Below, piece by piece: positions 1 through 12,245 of a DNA stretch of 64,000 bases. Numbering within the stretch: the first letter of the stretch is position 1; every line of letters starts with the position of its first letter. Location of the stretch: the NCBI GenBank assembly GCA_002633025.1, contig NMRB01002138.1, positions 1 to 64,000 on the forward strand, read 5' to 3'. The translations under genes were made by a program, and so were the position numbers. The stretch comes from Notospermus geniculatus. Taxonomy: Eukaryota; Nemertea; Pilidiophora; Heteronemertea; Lineidae. Under the pieces are notes generated by a model. That model did not search any database and was not told the origin of the DNA. It saw only the letters and a list, made by a program, of their open reading frames with translations.

Positions 1-373
1 TGATGCAAACGGGATAAAAAGCACCATTGGGCACTTTGATGCCAGCGAACGACAAAATCTAGGTCCTCTTCATGCTCCGTTGGGCCATGGAAGTATTTTA
101 TAAAGAATATTATAAAGGTCCATGATACTCAATATATGGTTTAGCGACATCTTCGTACGTTGTTGTTGGGACATCCTGTATACATGTAGTTCTTTTGAAA
201 ATTCGTTTCGCCCTTTACACTGAGACCATCTCCACTCGCCTATTTCATTTCTTGAAATCAACCGTTCGGCATACCTCCACTTTAGAAAGTGATGTTCAGT
301 CATTTGTAAATTATTATTTGTTGTCACTGAGAGGGACTCCTCTGCATTACAGTAATAGTCCAATGGCTGGCTG

Positions 374-404
374 TGTGTGTGTGTGTGGGGGGGGGGGGGG
401 GGNT
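374..404. repeat. TG microsatellite running into a G homopolymer
   Basis: A (TG)n tract passes directly into a long G run ending in an N, an assembly weak point. The matching tract in the second copy, near 9326-9344, has a shorter G run. Confidence 0.9.
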
Positions 405-493
405 ATGCGTACGAAGCAAGATGTCGTTGGTAGAACAAACTGATCCACCAAATACAGTCACCACATGTGGTTCTATAGGAATAATTGACAGTG

Positions 494-602
494 GCCCGTA
501 TTCTAGAAGCCTCCTTAACTCTAAGGTCCACTTTAATCTTTTTTATTCCACCCTGCAAACAATAGCTAAAGGTATAGACCTTTAAGCTTCTAGAATACGG
601 CC
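494..602. mobile_element. Short MITE, GCCCGTATTCTAGAAGC family
   Basis: About 109 bp bounded by inverted copies of GCCCGTATTCTAGAAGC, flanked on both sides by CAGTG. Further members lie at 8731-8854, 9441-9677 and 9706-9823. It is shared by both copies of the duplication, so it is older than that split. Confidence 0.8.
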
Positions 603-1795
603 CAGTGTCTCTTTTGACATCACAAACTAAACCAGTTGGCAACTTTACTTTGTTATGTAAAGATTCGGTATAGCATTACTGAGACCACATATGAAGATGG
701 GGATGGTTTATAAACCAGTCTTCTACTGGGGATATGGCCGACATGGAGAAAACGTGGAATTCCACGGAATTCCGCAAGACATATTTTGGTGGTCTGCAGT
801 TTATACAGTACTATTAAGTCGTGTGAAACTTGTCACGACGTGGATCATCCCCTCCCGTCCCCTCCCCTTATCTCTTATCATATTGGCACTAGCCTAGATA
901 CGAGGTAGCAAGGTGGTTGGGCTACAGAAACAATGCCGCTGTGGCCGCATTCCAACTGCTTTGCTTGGCCTTGTTATTTCATTATTATTGCACCCTACAT
1001 GTCTTAAGGCCAGTGTGTGTAGTTTATTTCATTGTTAAATGCTATAATTACAGTTTCGGATTCTTGGCGGATTTCCGTGGAATTCCGCGTTTTCTCCATG
1101 CCGGGATATGGCATGGTTCGTATAAGGAGAGGATACGATCATGGTACAACCTTTAGAGCTGAAATTTGGAGGGGATGATTTTTGCATTATAAACCCGTGT
1201 CTGCGTGGCATTTGGCAAATATTGTGGCCTATTGTTTTAGGTATTAGACATTTGAAGGCTTGCAAAAGGCTATTTTTGGGATCTTCCAGTCTAACTTGTG
1301 GAGGAGAAATTTCATTCCCTTCATACGTAAATATAACAATATACAATTAATAACAAAAGGTTCTTTTCGTTGATCACACCGAAGTGACAAGTTAGTATTT
1401 GTCATCATTTGGGAGAAAAAGTTTGGATAGCTACGAGGCTACGGCAGCTGGTGTGGCAGAGGTATTACGATAGATGCCTGCGTGGATGGAGATTGTCTAA
1501 CCTCTCACCATGCTCACGCTCCATAATACATGTGCAGGCAGGAGGAGATTATCTAGATACCGGTAATCTCCTCCTGGTGCAGCTTATTAGCAACAGTTAA
1601 CGAGTAACTCAGTTAATTTTAACCTAAGTAAATATTGTTTTACTGCCTGATAGGCCGACATCATGTTTTCAATATATTGTGGTATTTCCGTGTTTCTGTG
1701 ACAATGGAGAAGGACACTGCACGAAAACTAGCGAATACTTTCAAGTATATGCTAGTTTATTTGAAAGTAAGTAAGTATACTTGAAGTATATTCTA

Positions 1796-2279
1796 AGGTA
1801 CAAAAAGCACAAAATTGACACAATAAATGATAATAAACAAGAAGTCAATCTCCAGAATTCACGAATTTTCGACCCCAACCGGGGTCTTTTTCAAGTGGAA
1901 CTTTACAATCTGAAACTCTAGAAAAGACTGAGCTGAAACCCGAATGTAGAACTACATAGCCTGTGTAGACAGGGCAAACAAGCAATTAAGGAAAGAATAG
2001 CGACCAAGCCCCAAAGGTGGCCGCTGGACAATTAAGGAGAAACTAATTTAGCTGAAAAGAAGGGTTGAATAACTGCAGGGCCTCTCAGTCTGACCACAAG
2101 CAGAGTGTAGGTAACTGGCGCAGAGCTTCATTTGGCTGAACATGCTGAAAGAAAGTTTATAAATTAATAAATATGACTTGTGTAATACGTAACAAGCACA
2201 AAGCGAAAAGATGCACAAAGGTAAAGGAATATAATGAATATAATGATTATAATGAATATAATGAATATAATGAATATTA
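1796..2279 (-). mobile_element. Penelope-like terminal fragment with 14-bp target duplication
   Basis: Flanked by the direct repeat TGAAGTATATTCTA (1782-1795 and 2280-2293). The matching place in the second copy (near 11900) has a single copy, so this is an insertion with a readable empty site. It starts with the terminal unit shared with 36263-36536 and 49237-49620, then internal non-coding Penelope sequence, and ends in an AATGAATATA-like microsatellite. A hammerhead-like fold lies at 1846-1901 on the minus strand. No ORF remains. Confidence 0.75.
1846..1901 (-). ncRNA. Hammerhead-ribozyme-like motif
   Basis: Read on the minus strand: stem I half UUCCA, a degenerate core CUUGAAAA, stem II GACCCC-GGUU-GGGGUC (perfect 6-bp stem, 4-nt loop), the invariant GAAA, stem III AAUUC/GAAUU around a tiny loop, then UUC followed by UGGAG closing stem I. 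The order and junctions are those of a hammerhead. The core departs from CUGANGA, so this copy is probably inactive. Confidence 0.5.
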
Positions 2280-2776
2280 TGAAGTATATTCTAGGGGCTG
2301 TTAGGGGCTAAATCCCTGAGTAAACACAGGCCCTGTTAAGCATTGACAAGGTGATTAATTAATCAATGCGCCATACAAGAGGTCTGCTGCATTCTCAATT
2401 AGGCATACTAATTACCCAAACATCACAATGGGAGTTCAGCAAGACCTAACCTGAAGCTTCATGGTCCTTGGAGGATGGTGCCAGGACAGTTCCTCCAAGT
2501 TTTGCCGAGTAAAGTATTAAACAGTAATTCCAAACAAACTAGATAATGTCCAGTGCATTTTTATTGAATCGCTGGGATTGAATCACATCACCTGACATGC
2601 GCTACTATGTTTAGCTTCCTGACTGATTACTGCTAATTAACAGGGTGATTAATCAGTTAACTGAAGGGACAAAAAGTTATTTTCATTCAGGCAACTGAAT
2701 CATCACTCACTTAAAAATTATGCCAATATTATTAACGGTTTTTTAATTGCAATCATGTCACCCCGCTGTCTTAGTA

Positions 2777-3109
2777 CACTGTTAGAAATTATTAAATTTA
2801 CAGTAGTAATTCTGCAGTAATTTTACAGAAAATCTGTGCAGCAGAGTCCCCAGCACTTTCTGTAAATTTACATAATTTTTTTATGGTATGATTCATGTTT
2901 TCCTGTATTGGTTGGACTCCATTGGACATCCAATAATGATGCCTTCTGAGGGCAGTATGAAAATATAATTTGGTCAGCCTCCAGTCAAATCTCTGTTGAC
3001 ATTTATTTAAGATTGTAATTTTACAGATCAGGTCTGTAATTTTACAGAACCGTCCTGGGGACTCTGCTGCACAGATTTTCTGTAAAATCTTCTGTTATTT
3101 CTAACAGTG
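2777..3109. mobile_element. MITE with TA target duplication (CACTGTTAGAAA termini)
   Basis: 333 bp with inverted ends CACTGTTAGAAAT / TTTCTAACAGTG and further internal inverted similarity (CTGTGCAGCAGAGTCCCC on both arms). It is flanked by TA; the other duplication copy reads CTTAGTATGTGAG at this place, with a single TA. The TA duplication suggests Tc1/mariner-type mobilisation. A related element with CACTGTTAAAAAT ends lies at 19981-20234. Confidence 0.85.
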
Positions 3110-4284
3110 TATGTGAGAAATAGGCTTATTTGGGTAAAGACCAACTCTGTTTTTACTTCACACAATGAAGTAAAAACGCGCTTCAAAGAAAATAAAGTCT
3201 ACATAACATCCTTGTAGCCTACTTTAAACGTATAAATCAAGCTACCTAAATCTGCGGGAATAACCGCCCATAGGCAAGCTATCAAGAGACGAAATTCGTA
3301 GATTTTTGCCTCCTGCAAAGTTCGTTGATGTCACAAGCTATGAAATGCAGTGTAATGCCAAAAAAAACAATAGAACGTGACATCACTGAGTATCTTTGAC
3401 CATGAAACACTATCGGGGCATTTCTCTGTTGTCTGTATAAGTAGATTTATTCTTTTAATGGAAAATCGTACGGCTACTCGCTGCTACCGAGTATTCAAGT
3501 CATCCCCGACAACGTGTATTTGTTCTCTTTGTACATAGAATGCTTTTTTTGTAACGCGCTTAATTGATGACGTCATATTTCAGGAAAGATAGTTCAACAA
3601 ATGACAAATGGTAAGATATCGTGATACACCTAGATGTGTGCTGCATTTTTATGTTAATGGGCTTTTCCTTTTAATTGCTGGTACACTTACAATTTCGCTT
3701 CATTTCAACACCTCCCTGTCATGCCTGTTCTCTAATGCATAGCGTTTTGTTTTGCAATATACATTTAGGGAATTGAAATTCAGCACTAACTTCACTTTTT
3801 GCTTGAGCATTTTTTTTCTGAAAGAGGAACTGTTTGGTTACATTTTTCTCATTCGAAATGGTCGGTCGACCTATTCCTGCTGACAGTTTTGATTGACGAA
3901 ATTTTATTTTGACAGCAATTTCAAGAAAACCTCAGATTGCCTTACACCATGCATTTTCTTGAATTCCTTTCCTTGTTGCAATTCTTTTATCACGCATGCC
4001 AACTCCCATTACATTTACTTGCCCATTTCAACCTTTGTTTCAATGCAGTCTACTAGAGCAGTTAAGGGTTGTGTTTCGCCAGAATCTGTCACTTCTTCAA
4101 GAAAGCATGAAACTGCCCACAGGGGTACTTTGGCTATTTTAGTGGCCATATTTAAAATCATTATGGCGGCCACCAGGGGGCGCGAATTTTTGGGGTCCAT
4201 TATTTTCATGATCCTTAGGTATCAAAGTACCCATGTGGGGAATTTCATGCTTTCTTGAAGAAGGGAAAGATTTTTACCCTTAAC

Positions 4285-5200
4285 CCTCATATTAACAACT
4301 ATGATGACACAAAAACAATTGCGTTGCTCTTCACTAACTAGGGAGACAATGCCAAATTTCAGAGGCCTAGAAAGACAAGGAATAGTCATTTTTTCACCAC
4401 AGAATTTCACATGGGCCTATTTCACATAGAATGCTAACAAGTGTATGTGATATCTGTTAACTATTTGAATTATTTTCTACAAAAATGTAGTATTTTAGAT
4501 TTTTGGTTCACATGCCCAACCTCTGCAAGTTGAGGAAGCTCTTACAAAACCATTCAACCAATGTGAAACTGACCACAGGCCTGGGAACCAGTGATGTCAC
4601 CCAAAATGACCCAATGGAACTGCATTGAGAGCAGAATTGCACACTTCACATGAATCACCTCAGGTTGGAATGTTGTTGGTCAAATATATTCCAGTTTGTA
4701 TTGCAAGCATTACAGCGTGGCATAATGGTACATTCAATAGATCTCAAACCAAGGGACATGACATGGAATCAACAGTTGAATGGCTGGACAAATGACCCTC
4801 TGTCATGCATCCTAACAACATTCAAACCAAAGATAATTCATGTGAAATGTACCCTCAGTGTATAGCTTGATTGAGTCATTCTGCGTGAATAAGTGGTTCC
4901 CAGGCCTGTGGTCAGTTTTCACATTGGTTTGAATGGCTTTTGTAAAAGCTTGCTCAATTTGCAGAGGTTAGGCATTTGAACCAAAAATCTAAAACACAAT
5001 TTTTGTAGAAAATAATTCAAATAATTCACTCATACCACACAAACTTGTTAAGATTCTACGTGAAATAGGCCCATGTGAAATTCTGCGGTGAAATAATGAC
5101 TATTCCTCGTCTTTCTAGGCTTCTGAAATCTGGCATTGTCTGCCTAATTAGTAAAGAGCAATGCAATTGTTTTTGTGTCATCATAGTTGTTAATCATTCA
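4285..5200. mobile_element. Fold-back repeat, arms about 330 bp
   Basis: The left arm (about 4285-4620) and right arm (about 4875-5200) are inverted copies: the left arm's TTTCACATGGGCCTATTTCA returns as its complement near 5070. A spacer of about 255 bp separates them. The same structure sits in copy 2 (about 14725-16390), where the spacer carries the 15117-15878 insertion. No coding content seen. Confidence 0.75.
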
Positions 5201-5721
5201 GTACAAAGCATCATCTGTGCAAGTTTCAAGCAAATCGAAACAATAGTTTAAGAGTTATGCCGAACTTGTAACAACCCTTCATTTCTGCCCAGCCCCTTTA
5301 GCGCTGAACAAATTGTGGAAGAAGTCACCCGACTTCAATACCACGATGAACTTTAATCTGGGATTGGTATCAATCTTGTAGTCTTCATTTTTCTCAATAA
5401 AAACAGGATATATTAACATCCTTTTGAAACATGCAACTCGGCTTAGATTTTGAAATCTTATTGCCTGGAAGTCTACAAAAATGTACCGGTACTTGAATTT
5501 AATAAGTTGGTATTTATTTTCGTTTTAATTGAGAATTCTGAAGTCCACTGACCTTGAGATCATATCACGAATGGTTGACATGACATAACGGTCTTCCCTA
5601 CATTAGTAGCACAGAATGTTGTCGTGCAACAGAGCCTTCCTTTTTTGCCTAAACCATATCCTGGCAATCCATGAAAACTGTCCGAACCAACCTATGCTTT
5701 CTGTATCGACCTTCCAAATAA

Positions 5722-6835
5722 CGAACAACTGGGGGGATGGCAATTATGTTATAATTTGCAAATATTTAATAAACAATGCCATTTTTTATGAAAACAAATG
5801 CATAAGAAAATTATTTAACTACCATTTGAAATATGAGACAAAAAATTGAAGTTGTGAATGTTCATGTTTCAGAATTATCAAGGCAATAGTTTCATAACAT
5901 TGGTTTTGTCTGTACCAAAGAAAAGATACTTTTCTATTCATTGATATCACCCAACCATCTAGAACTGTTAACCTTCTCGGCCTATTGGCTAAGATGAAAG
6001 CTGTTTATAATGAAAGGCTGCACCTGATGGTGGCCTTCTTCTTCTACATCTGACATAAGTCAGGTGATGAAGAAAATAGAAAAAAACTGTGAACTAAGAT
6101 TATGATCAATATAGGATTTACATGTAGGATTCACATGTGGGATTTCAACAAAAATCCCACATGGGGATTTCAACAAAAATCCCACATGGGAATTTTTCAC
6201 ACGGCAAATTTCACACATGGCCTTATTTTCACATATGTGAAATAATTCCCACATGTGAAAAAAAGAAATAACACATGGGAATTTTTCGTAAGGGAAGAAG
6301 GATGGGTTGGTCCGCGTCGCAGAAGTGAAGACCCAGGCTGGCGTTTATCAGCGTCCGGTTACCAAATTAGTGTTGGTGCTCGAGGCCGATGCCTAGATTC
6401 ATAGGTGGCAGTCAATTGATATTGGAATTCATGAGTACGAGCAGTACTGGAGGGTTCTACACAAGTTGTCTTGATTTGGGACAAGCGTTACGATGGGATT
6501 TTGGGGATTTGTATGATTATTGTTGCTAATTATTACGAATTAAGAATCCTTCATAATTAGGGGGGCTGGTGTGAGGACAGTGGTCTTCAACGTCACGTAG
6601 GATGGAGTAGTGGCGGCGAATACGGAATTGGTGTGAGAGAACTAAGAGCGCGATGAATGAATATGAAAGGCTGTGAAATTTTGGGGACTTTCAATGATCT
6701 TTTTTGAGTGGAATTCGTTTTCTTTAGTCCCGATAATAAGAGGTAATTAAGAGAAATATATGTGTAGACCATGAATAAGTTCATAGAAGGCAGATTTAGG
6801 GCTTGAAGGCCTCATATTTGACACTTATATCGGGT
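5722..6835. other. Single-copy spacer, no gene recognised
   Basis: Lies between the duplication copies. AT-rich, with a local cluster of CCCACATG / CATGTGGG words at 6120-6280 forming short direct and inverted repeats. No ORF with recognisable homology. Confidence 0.6.
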
Positions 6836-7402
6836 TGTCACCTACCTGCCAGTTCGCTTTCTCCATGCAGTGCCGTGCACGTGTTCAAGCCAGTGCGCTC
6901 ATGACGGACGTACCGTCAATGCTGTAGTTGCTCTATTGAGAGGTGCTGTCGTCCTGGTTTGATGCAAACCTTACCTAACCTAGTCATGTCATTGGTATAA
7001 AGGCTCCGCTTGTTTGAGCCAGTGGCTTTCTTGTCTTCCTGTTGAGGGCTGGTATACTTTTCGTTTGTTAGGTGTAGGCCTAGGGTAGGCTCTGTACTCT
7101 GTTGTTTGTGTACCTAGGCCTAGGTGGGGTTAAGATTGTGTTGATGTAGGTCCAGTGGTAGATCTTCTTTCGGTTATTTATGTTTGGTAACTTCTTTATC
7201 TTTTCAGTGTACGTGACACCTCAATGTATGACCAAGGATTTTGTGGATTGTGTGACGTCATCTCTGTTTATGACCAAGAACTTTGTAACTCTGTGTGACT
7301 TTAAGGGAACAAGCGAGTGTTGTGAGAGAAGGAACCACAAGTGTATTTTGAGAATAAAACAGATTTTCGTGAACTTGAACTCTTGTCTGTCATAACGTTA
7401 CA
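6836..7402 (+). repeat. Possible solo LTR
   Basis: Begins TGTCAC and ends GTTACA, near-inverted TG...CA termini. It has a TATAAAG box at about 6996 and an AATAAA signal at about 7353 near the 3' end, the order expected of an LTR promoter and polyadenylation signal. I see no matching target duplication and no internal retrotransposon sequence, so this is tentative; a short untranslated host transcript is an alternative. Confidence 0.35.
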
Positions 7403-8730
7403 ATCATGTTTACCTTAAAACGCAGATATCTTTATTGGAAATTCGTCTTTTTCGATGATTTTTTCACTAAAATACAGCGGAAAGTATACCAAATTGAGTT
7501 GTCTTCGAAATAGCCGGTTATCTAATTCCCAACGTGGAGAAAAACGCAATAATATGATTGGGTCGACGCGATAGCAATTGTAGATGGCGCTGCACTTTGA
7601 GAGTTGTGCAGAATTCATGATTGCCTTCAAGGAGCTCAGCTTGCGTACCGGACAATAGGCGGGAACAAAGGCAAACAATTGGGGCGTGGAATTGTGGTCA
7701 CAGCGATTAGGGCCGTGCTCGCTCCTTCTCAATAATACCTCCATGCTCCCTCATTCCGTCAGAGTTGAGACCCATCTCATATAGGGGGCATGACATTCTA
7801 TTGCTGGCTTTCGTGGTCGACGAGGCTTGTCCAGTTATTCATGAACACTGGAATACTGCAAGGCACAAGTGCTATTGTTACGAATCCACGCCTACTTGGA
7901 CCAAGCAACCAATCATAGATAACTGCGGGTTTAGGGAATGTGCTCATGTGCGCGCACTTGCCAAGTGAAAAAGGCCTTTTCACTTCTTGCTAATTGTACT
8001 TCGCATTTGCGTTGTCTGTTTGGGAATTTCTAGTCATAAAAGACGGAGCTCAAAGTTTTTCTTATTGCCGCCATTGCAGTCACGTGATCATACCATATGA
8101 ACATATGAAGTTGGGTAGGATTTAAGCGGATTATCTCTGCTATAGAGTAATAGTTTATTGCTTGGCGCTGTCTCCGGGAAACGATTGTTTTTGGCGGAGA
8201 CGAGGCTTAGTTGCTAGGTGGCCTTCACGGTGGGCAGTGGAAGAGATTGGGTAGACGGATAACGTATTCTCTGTGGAACAGTAGGCTATGCTGTAACGTG
8301 ATTTCACTTTTTCTTGGATCACACAGAAAGTTCTTATAGGATAGGCATCACTTGAATTGCATTCCTTTTTGTTGCGAAGAGTGTTTGTAAAGAAATCGAC
8401 GAGAGAAAGACTTCAGTGTGGAATTCGTGGCAGGATAACCTGACTGGGCAATAATAATAATGACAGAGTGTCGGTGTGTAGTCGGTTGCCTCTTGCTGTC
8501 TTTACAGCTGGTTTGGGGATTTAATGTGGATACGCGGACAGCTATTGTACATTCCGGTGATCGGTATAGCATGTTTGGATTTGCAGTGGCGCAACACAGA
8601 GATCAGAGTATGAAGTGGTAAGTAATTGCGGGTTCGAAGACCTTGGATTTTTTTCTTATTACCGGTATAAGGCGAGTGACAGTGGCAACGTTGCTTTCAG
8701 ATAGGTCAGAATAGAAATAACGAAAACATG
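7403..8730. other. Non-coding spacer
   Basis: Only short ORFs of random appearance on both strands. No repeats, RNA genes or exons recognised. Confidence 0.5.
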
Positions 8731-8854
8731 GGGCCGTACTCTAGAAGCTTCAATCCTTAACTCTAAGGTTTACCTTTTCCTTTATATTGTTTGCAGGGTA
8801 AAATAAAAAAAGTTTAAAGTGGACCTTATTAAGGAGGCTTCTAGAATACGGGCC
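8731..8854. mobile_element. MITE, GCCCGTATTCTAGAAGC family
   Basis: Inverted ends GGGCCGTACTCTAGAAGC / GCTTCTAGAATACGGGCC with the family's internal ACTCTAAGG and TTGTTTGCAGGG words. It lies in opposite orientation to the member at 494-602. Confidence 0.75.
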
Positions 8855-9471
8855 ATAGTGTACATAGTATTGCATGAGGTGCTAGTGTGTCGCTGCGCTC
8901 TGTCTCTCCAATAAACCTGTTCTAACAACAGGGTATATGATGCAAACGGGATAAAAAGCACCATTGGGCACTTTGATGCCAGCGAACGACAAAATCTAGG
9001 TCCTCTTCATGCTCCGTTGGGCCATGGAAATATTTTATAAAGAATATTATAAAGGTCCATGATACTCAATATATGGTTCTGTTTAGCGACATCTTCGTAC
9101 GTTGTTTTTGGGACATCCTGTATAGTTCTTTTGAAAATTCGTTTCGCCCTTTGCACTCAGACCATCTTAACTCGCCTATTTCATTTCTTGAAATCAACCG
9201 TTCGGCATACCTCCACTTTAGTAAGTAATGTTCAGTCATTTGTAAATTATTATTTGTTGTCGCCGAGAGGGACTCCTCTGCATTACAGTAGATCTACCAG
9301 CAATAGTCCAATGGCTGGCTGTATGTGTGTGTGTGGGGGGGGGCTCCTTTTATGCGTAGGAAGCAAGATGTCGTTGGTAGAACCTACTGATCCACCAAAT
9401 ACAGTCACCACATGTGGTTCTATAGGAATAATTCACAGTGGCCCGTATTCTAGAAGCCTCCTTAACTCTAA

Positions 9472-9590
9472 GACTTCCGTTACATAGAAGTAAACGGTAT
9501 ACGAAAACACCAATTAACAAAGACTTCCCGAGGATTCACGACCGTGAAGCCATTGTTCACCGGCGTTTATACTTCAATGTAAAGGAAACC
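9472..9590. mobile_element. 119-bp MITE flanked by TAA, nested in another MITE
   Basis: Inverted ends (ACTTCCGTTACATAGAAGT versus the complement of ACTTCAATGTAAAGGAA). It interrupts the GCCCGTATTCTAGAAGC element spanning 9441-9677. Copy 1 has ACTCTAAGGTCC here without the insertion, and TAA is duplicated. It is closely related to 38250-38379 and shares ends with the large TATACGG elements at 34.7-39.2 kb, suggesting one mobilising transposase. Confidence 0.8.
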
Positions 9591-9705
9591 TAAGGTCCAC
9601 TTTAATCTTTTTTATTCTACCCTGCAAACAATAGCTAAAGGTAGGCCTATAGACCTTTAAGCTTCTAGAATACGGCCCAGTGTCTCTTTTGACATCACAA
9701 ACTAA

Positions 9706-9823
9706 GGCCCGTATTCTAGAAGCCTCCTTAACTCTAAGGTCCACTTTAATCTTTTGTATTCTGCCCTGCAAACAATAGCTAAAGGTAGACCTTAGACTTA
9801 AGGAAGGTTCTAGAATACGGCCC
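9706..9823. mobile_element. MITE, GCCCGTATTCTAGAAGC family, TAA target duplication
   Basis: 118 bp with inverted GGCCCGTATTCTAGAA ends. Copy 1 reads ACAAACTAAACCAG with no insertion; here TAA appears on both sides. The three-base duplication points to PIF/Harbinger-type mobilisation. Confidence 0.85.
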
Positions 9824-9876
9824 TAAACCAGTTGACAACTTTACTTTGTTATGTAAAGATTCGGTATAGCATTATA

Positions 9877-10252
9877 AGCCGTGGTTACACTACATAAAAA
9901 TACCCGTGTTTTTCCAGACCCGTGTCAAACCCGTGTGTACGAAAATCCCGACGAGATGTCACACTACTACACTGTAGTTAAGTAGCCCGGCGACAGTTGC
10001 GCTGCAAACATTGACTCTTCGGTCATTTTTGAATTGGCACACTTTGTCGGAGGCGCGAAAACGACGTCACTTAATGGCTGCGCCATCTGTCGCCGTGCGA
10101 AGAACTAACGAACACACGGGGATTTCGAAAAGCACGCCAAGATTGCCGTGTCTCAAAAACCCGCGTTTTTCAGACACGGGTTTCTTGAAGCCCGGCAATT
10201 CATAGGTGTGACTGCAAAAAAACCGGGGATTTCATGTAGTGTAACCACGGCT
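9877..10252. mobile_element. MITE, AGCCGTGGTTACACTACAT family
   Basis: 376 bp with perfect inverted ends AGCCGTGGTTACACTACAT, flanked by ATA. Absent from copy 1 of the duplication. The interior is GC-richer, with repeated CCCGTGT words. Relatives are at 11230-11677 and 56871-57112. Confidence 0.88.
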
Positions 10253-11229
10253 ATAGAGACCACATATGAAGATGGGGATGGTTTATAAACCAGTCTTCTA
10301 CTGGGGATATGGCCGGCATGGAGAAAACGTGGAATTCCACGGAATTCCGCAAGACATAATTTGGTGGTCTGCAGTTTTTACAGTAGGCCTACTATTAACT
10401 CGTGTGAAACTTGTCACGTGGATCATTCCCTCCCGTCTCCTCCCCTTATCTCTTATCATATTGGCACTAGCCTAGATACGAGGTAGCAAGGTGGTTGGGC
10501 TACAGAAACAATGCCGCTGTGGCCGCATTCCAACTGCTTTGCTTGGCCATGTTATTTCATTATTATTATACCCTACATGTGTTAAGGCCAGTGTATAGTT
10601 TATTCCATTGTTAAAAGCTACAGTTTCGGATTCTTGCCGGATTTCCGTGGAATTCCGCGTTTTCTCCATGCCGGGATATGGCATGGTTCGTATAAGGAGA
10701 GGATACGATGAACTACACAATTTATACAACTTCCACGCCGATGAATAACCAGACGTGTTGGTGCCCCGCTATTGGTTCACTAGAGTGACCATTATTATCA
10801 TCCTTGATTTTCTCAGCCGTGGTACAACCTTTCGAGCTGAAATTTGGAGGGGATGATTTTTTGTATTATAAACCCGTGTCTGCGTGGTATTTGGCAAATA
10901 TTGTGGCCTATTGTTTTAGATATTAGACATTTGAGGGCTTGCAAAAGGCTTTTTTGGGATCTTCCACTCTAACTTGTGGAGGAGAAATTTCAATCCCTTC
11001 ATACGTAAATATAACAATATACAATTAATAACAAAGGTTCTTTTCGTTGATCACGCCGAAGTGACAAATTATTATTTGTCATCATTTGGGAGAAAAAGTT
11101 TGGGTAGCTACGAGGCTACGGCAGCTGGTGTGGCAGAGGTATTACGATAGATGCCTGCGTGGATGGAGATTGTCTAACCTCTCACCAAGCTCACGCTCCA
11201 TAATACATGTGCAGCCAGGAGGAGATTAT

Positions 11230-11677
11230 ATCTGTGGTTACACTACATAAATCCCCGTGCTTTCCCGGTTACACCTATAAATCGCCGAGTCTAAATAGAC
11301 CCGTGTCCGAAATCCCCGTGCTTATTAGCCCCAGCGAGCTCGAAGGGGCAACACCGGGGCTATTTAGACACGGGGATTTTATGTAGTGTAACCGCGAAAT
11401 CCCCGTGTTTATTTGTAGTTCCAAGCACCCGGCGACAGACGGCGATGCAAATCGATGAGTCATGCGCATGCGTATAGGATATTTCACGCCTCCAGTAGCC
11501 ACTCGATGACAGAGAGTTGCCTACATGCAGTGCCCCTATCGCCGGGATACGGAACTTATTACCAATCGCACTTTTAGTAGTGTAACCGCTCGCCGTGTCA
11601 ACGCCGTGTTTTTTCTGGTTCGGAAAAACCCCGTGTCTCAAAAAGCACGGGAATTTTGGATAGGTGTAACCACGGCT
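11230..11677. mobile_element. MITE, AGCCGTGGTTACACTACAT family (compound)
   Basis: Flanked by TAT on both sides and absent from copy 1, which reads GAGATTATCTAGATAC. Its interior contains another ATGTAGTGTAACCGCG end near 11380, so it appears to be two family members joined or nested. Confidence 0.82.
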
Positions 11678-12245
11678 TATCTAGATACCGGTAATCTCCT
11701 CCTGGTGCAGCTTATTAGCAACAGTTAACGGGTAACTCGGTTGATTTTAACCTAAGTAAATATTGTTTTACTGTCTGATAGGCCTATATCATGTTTTAAA
11801 TATATTGTGGTATTTCCGTGTTTCTGTGACAATGGAGAAGGACACTGCACGAAAACTAGCGAATACTTGCAAGTACATGCTAGTTTATTTGAAAGTAAAT
11901 TACAGTATACTTGAAGTATATTCTAATATACCTGTGAGGGGCTAAATCCCTGAGTAAACAAAGGCCCTGCTAAGCGTTAACAATGTGATTAATTAATCAA
12001 TGTGCCAATTTTGAATACAATTCTCAATTTTGCATACTAATTACCCAAACATCACAATGGGAGTTCAGCAAGACCTAACCTGAAGCTTCATGGTCTTTGG
12101 AGGATGGTGCCAGGACAGTTCCTCCAAGTTTTGCCGAGTAAAGTATTAAACAGTAATTCCAAACAAACTAGATAATGTCCAGTGCATTTTTATTGAATCC
12201 CTGGGATTGAATCGCATCACTTGACATGCGCTACTATGTTTAGCT

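Larger units (their letters stand above)
1..5721. repeat. Segmental duplication, copy 1 (left part cut by window)
   Basis: The sequence from base 1 reappears from 8938 with only scattered substitutions, and both copies end the shared tract at the word TTCCAAATAA. No coding gene is recognised inside; the short ORFs are not conserved as proteins between the copies. Copy 1 has two insertions missing from copy 2: a Penelope-derived piece (1796-2279) and a TA-flanked MITE (2777-3109). It lacks at least six insertions present in copy 2. It may be a tandem duplication, or the second haplotype of a polymorphic genome assembled next to the first. Confidence 0.93.

Noticed and set aside
4120-4160. Frame reading GYFGYFSGH (also at 14560), as a possible missing integrin first exon
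   Set aside because: It lies inside the duplicated repeat block in both copies, has no signal peptide or correct donor phase, and looks like chance similarity to the GSYFG motif.
3893-4258. 121-residue ORF conserved in both duplication copies (14321-14641)
   Set aside because: Similarity is at DNA level only; indels between copies are not multiples of three and no domain is recognisable.
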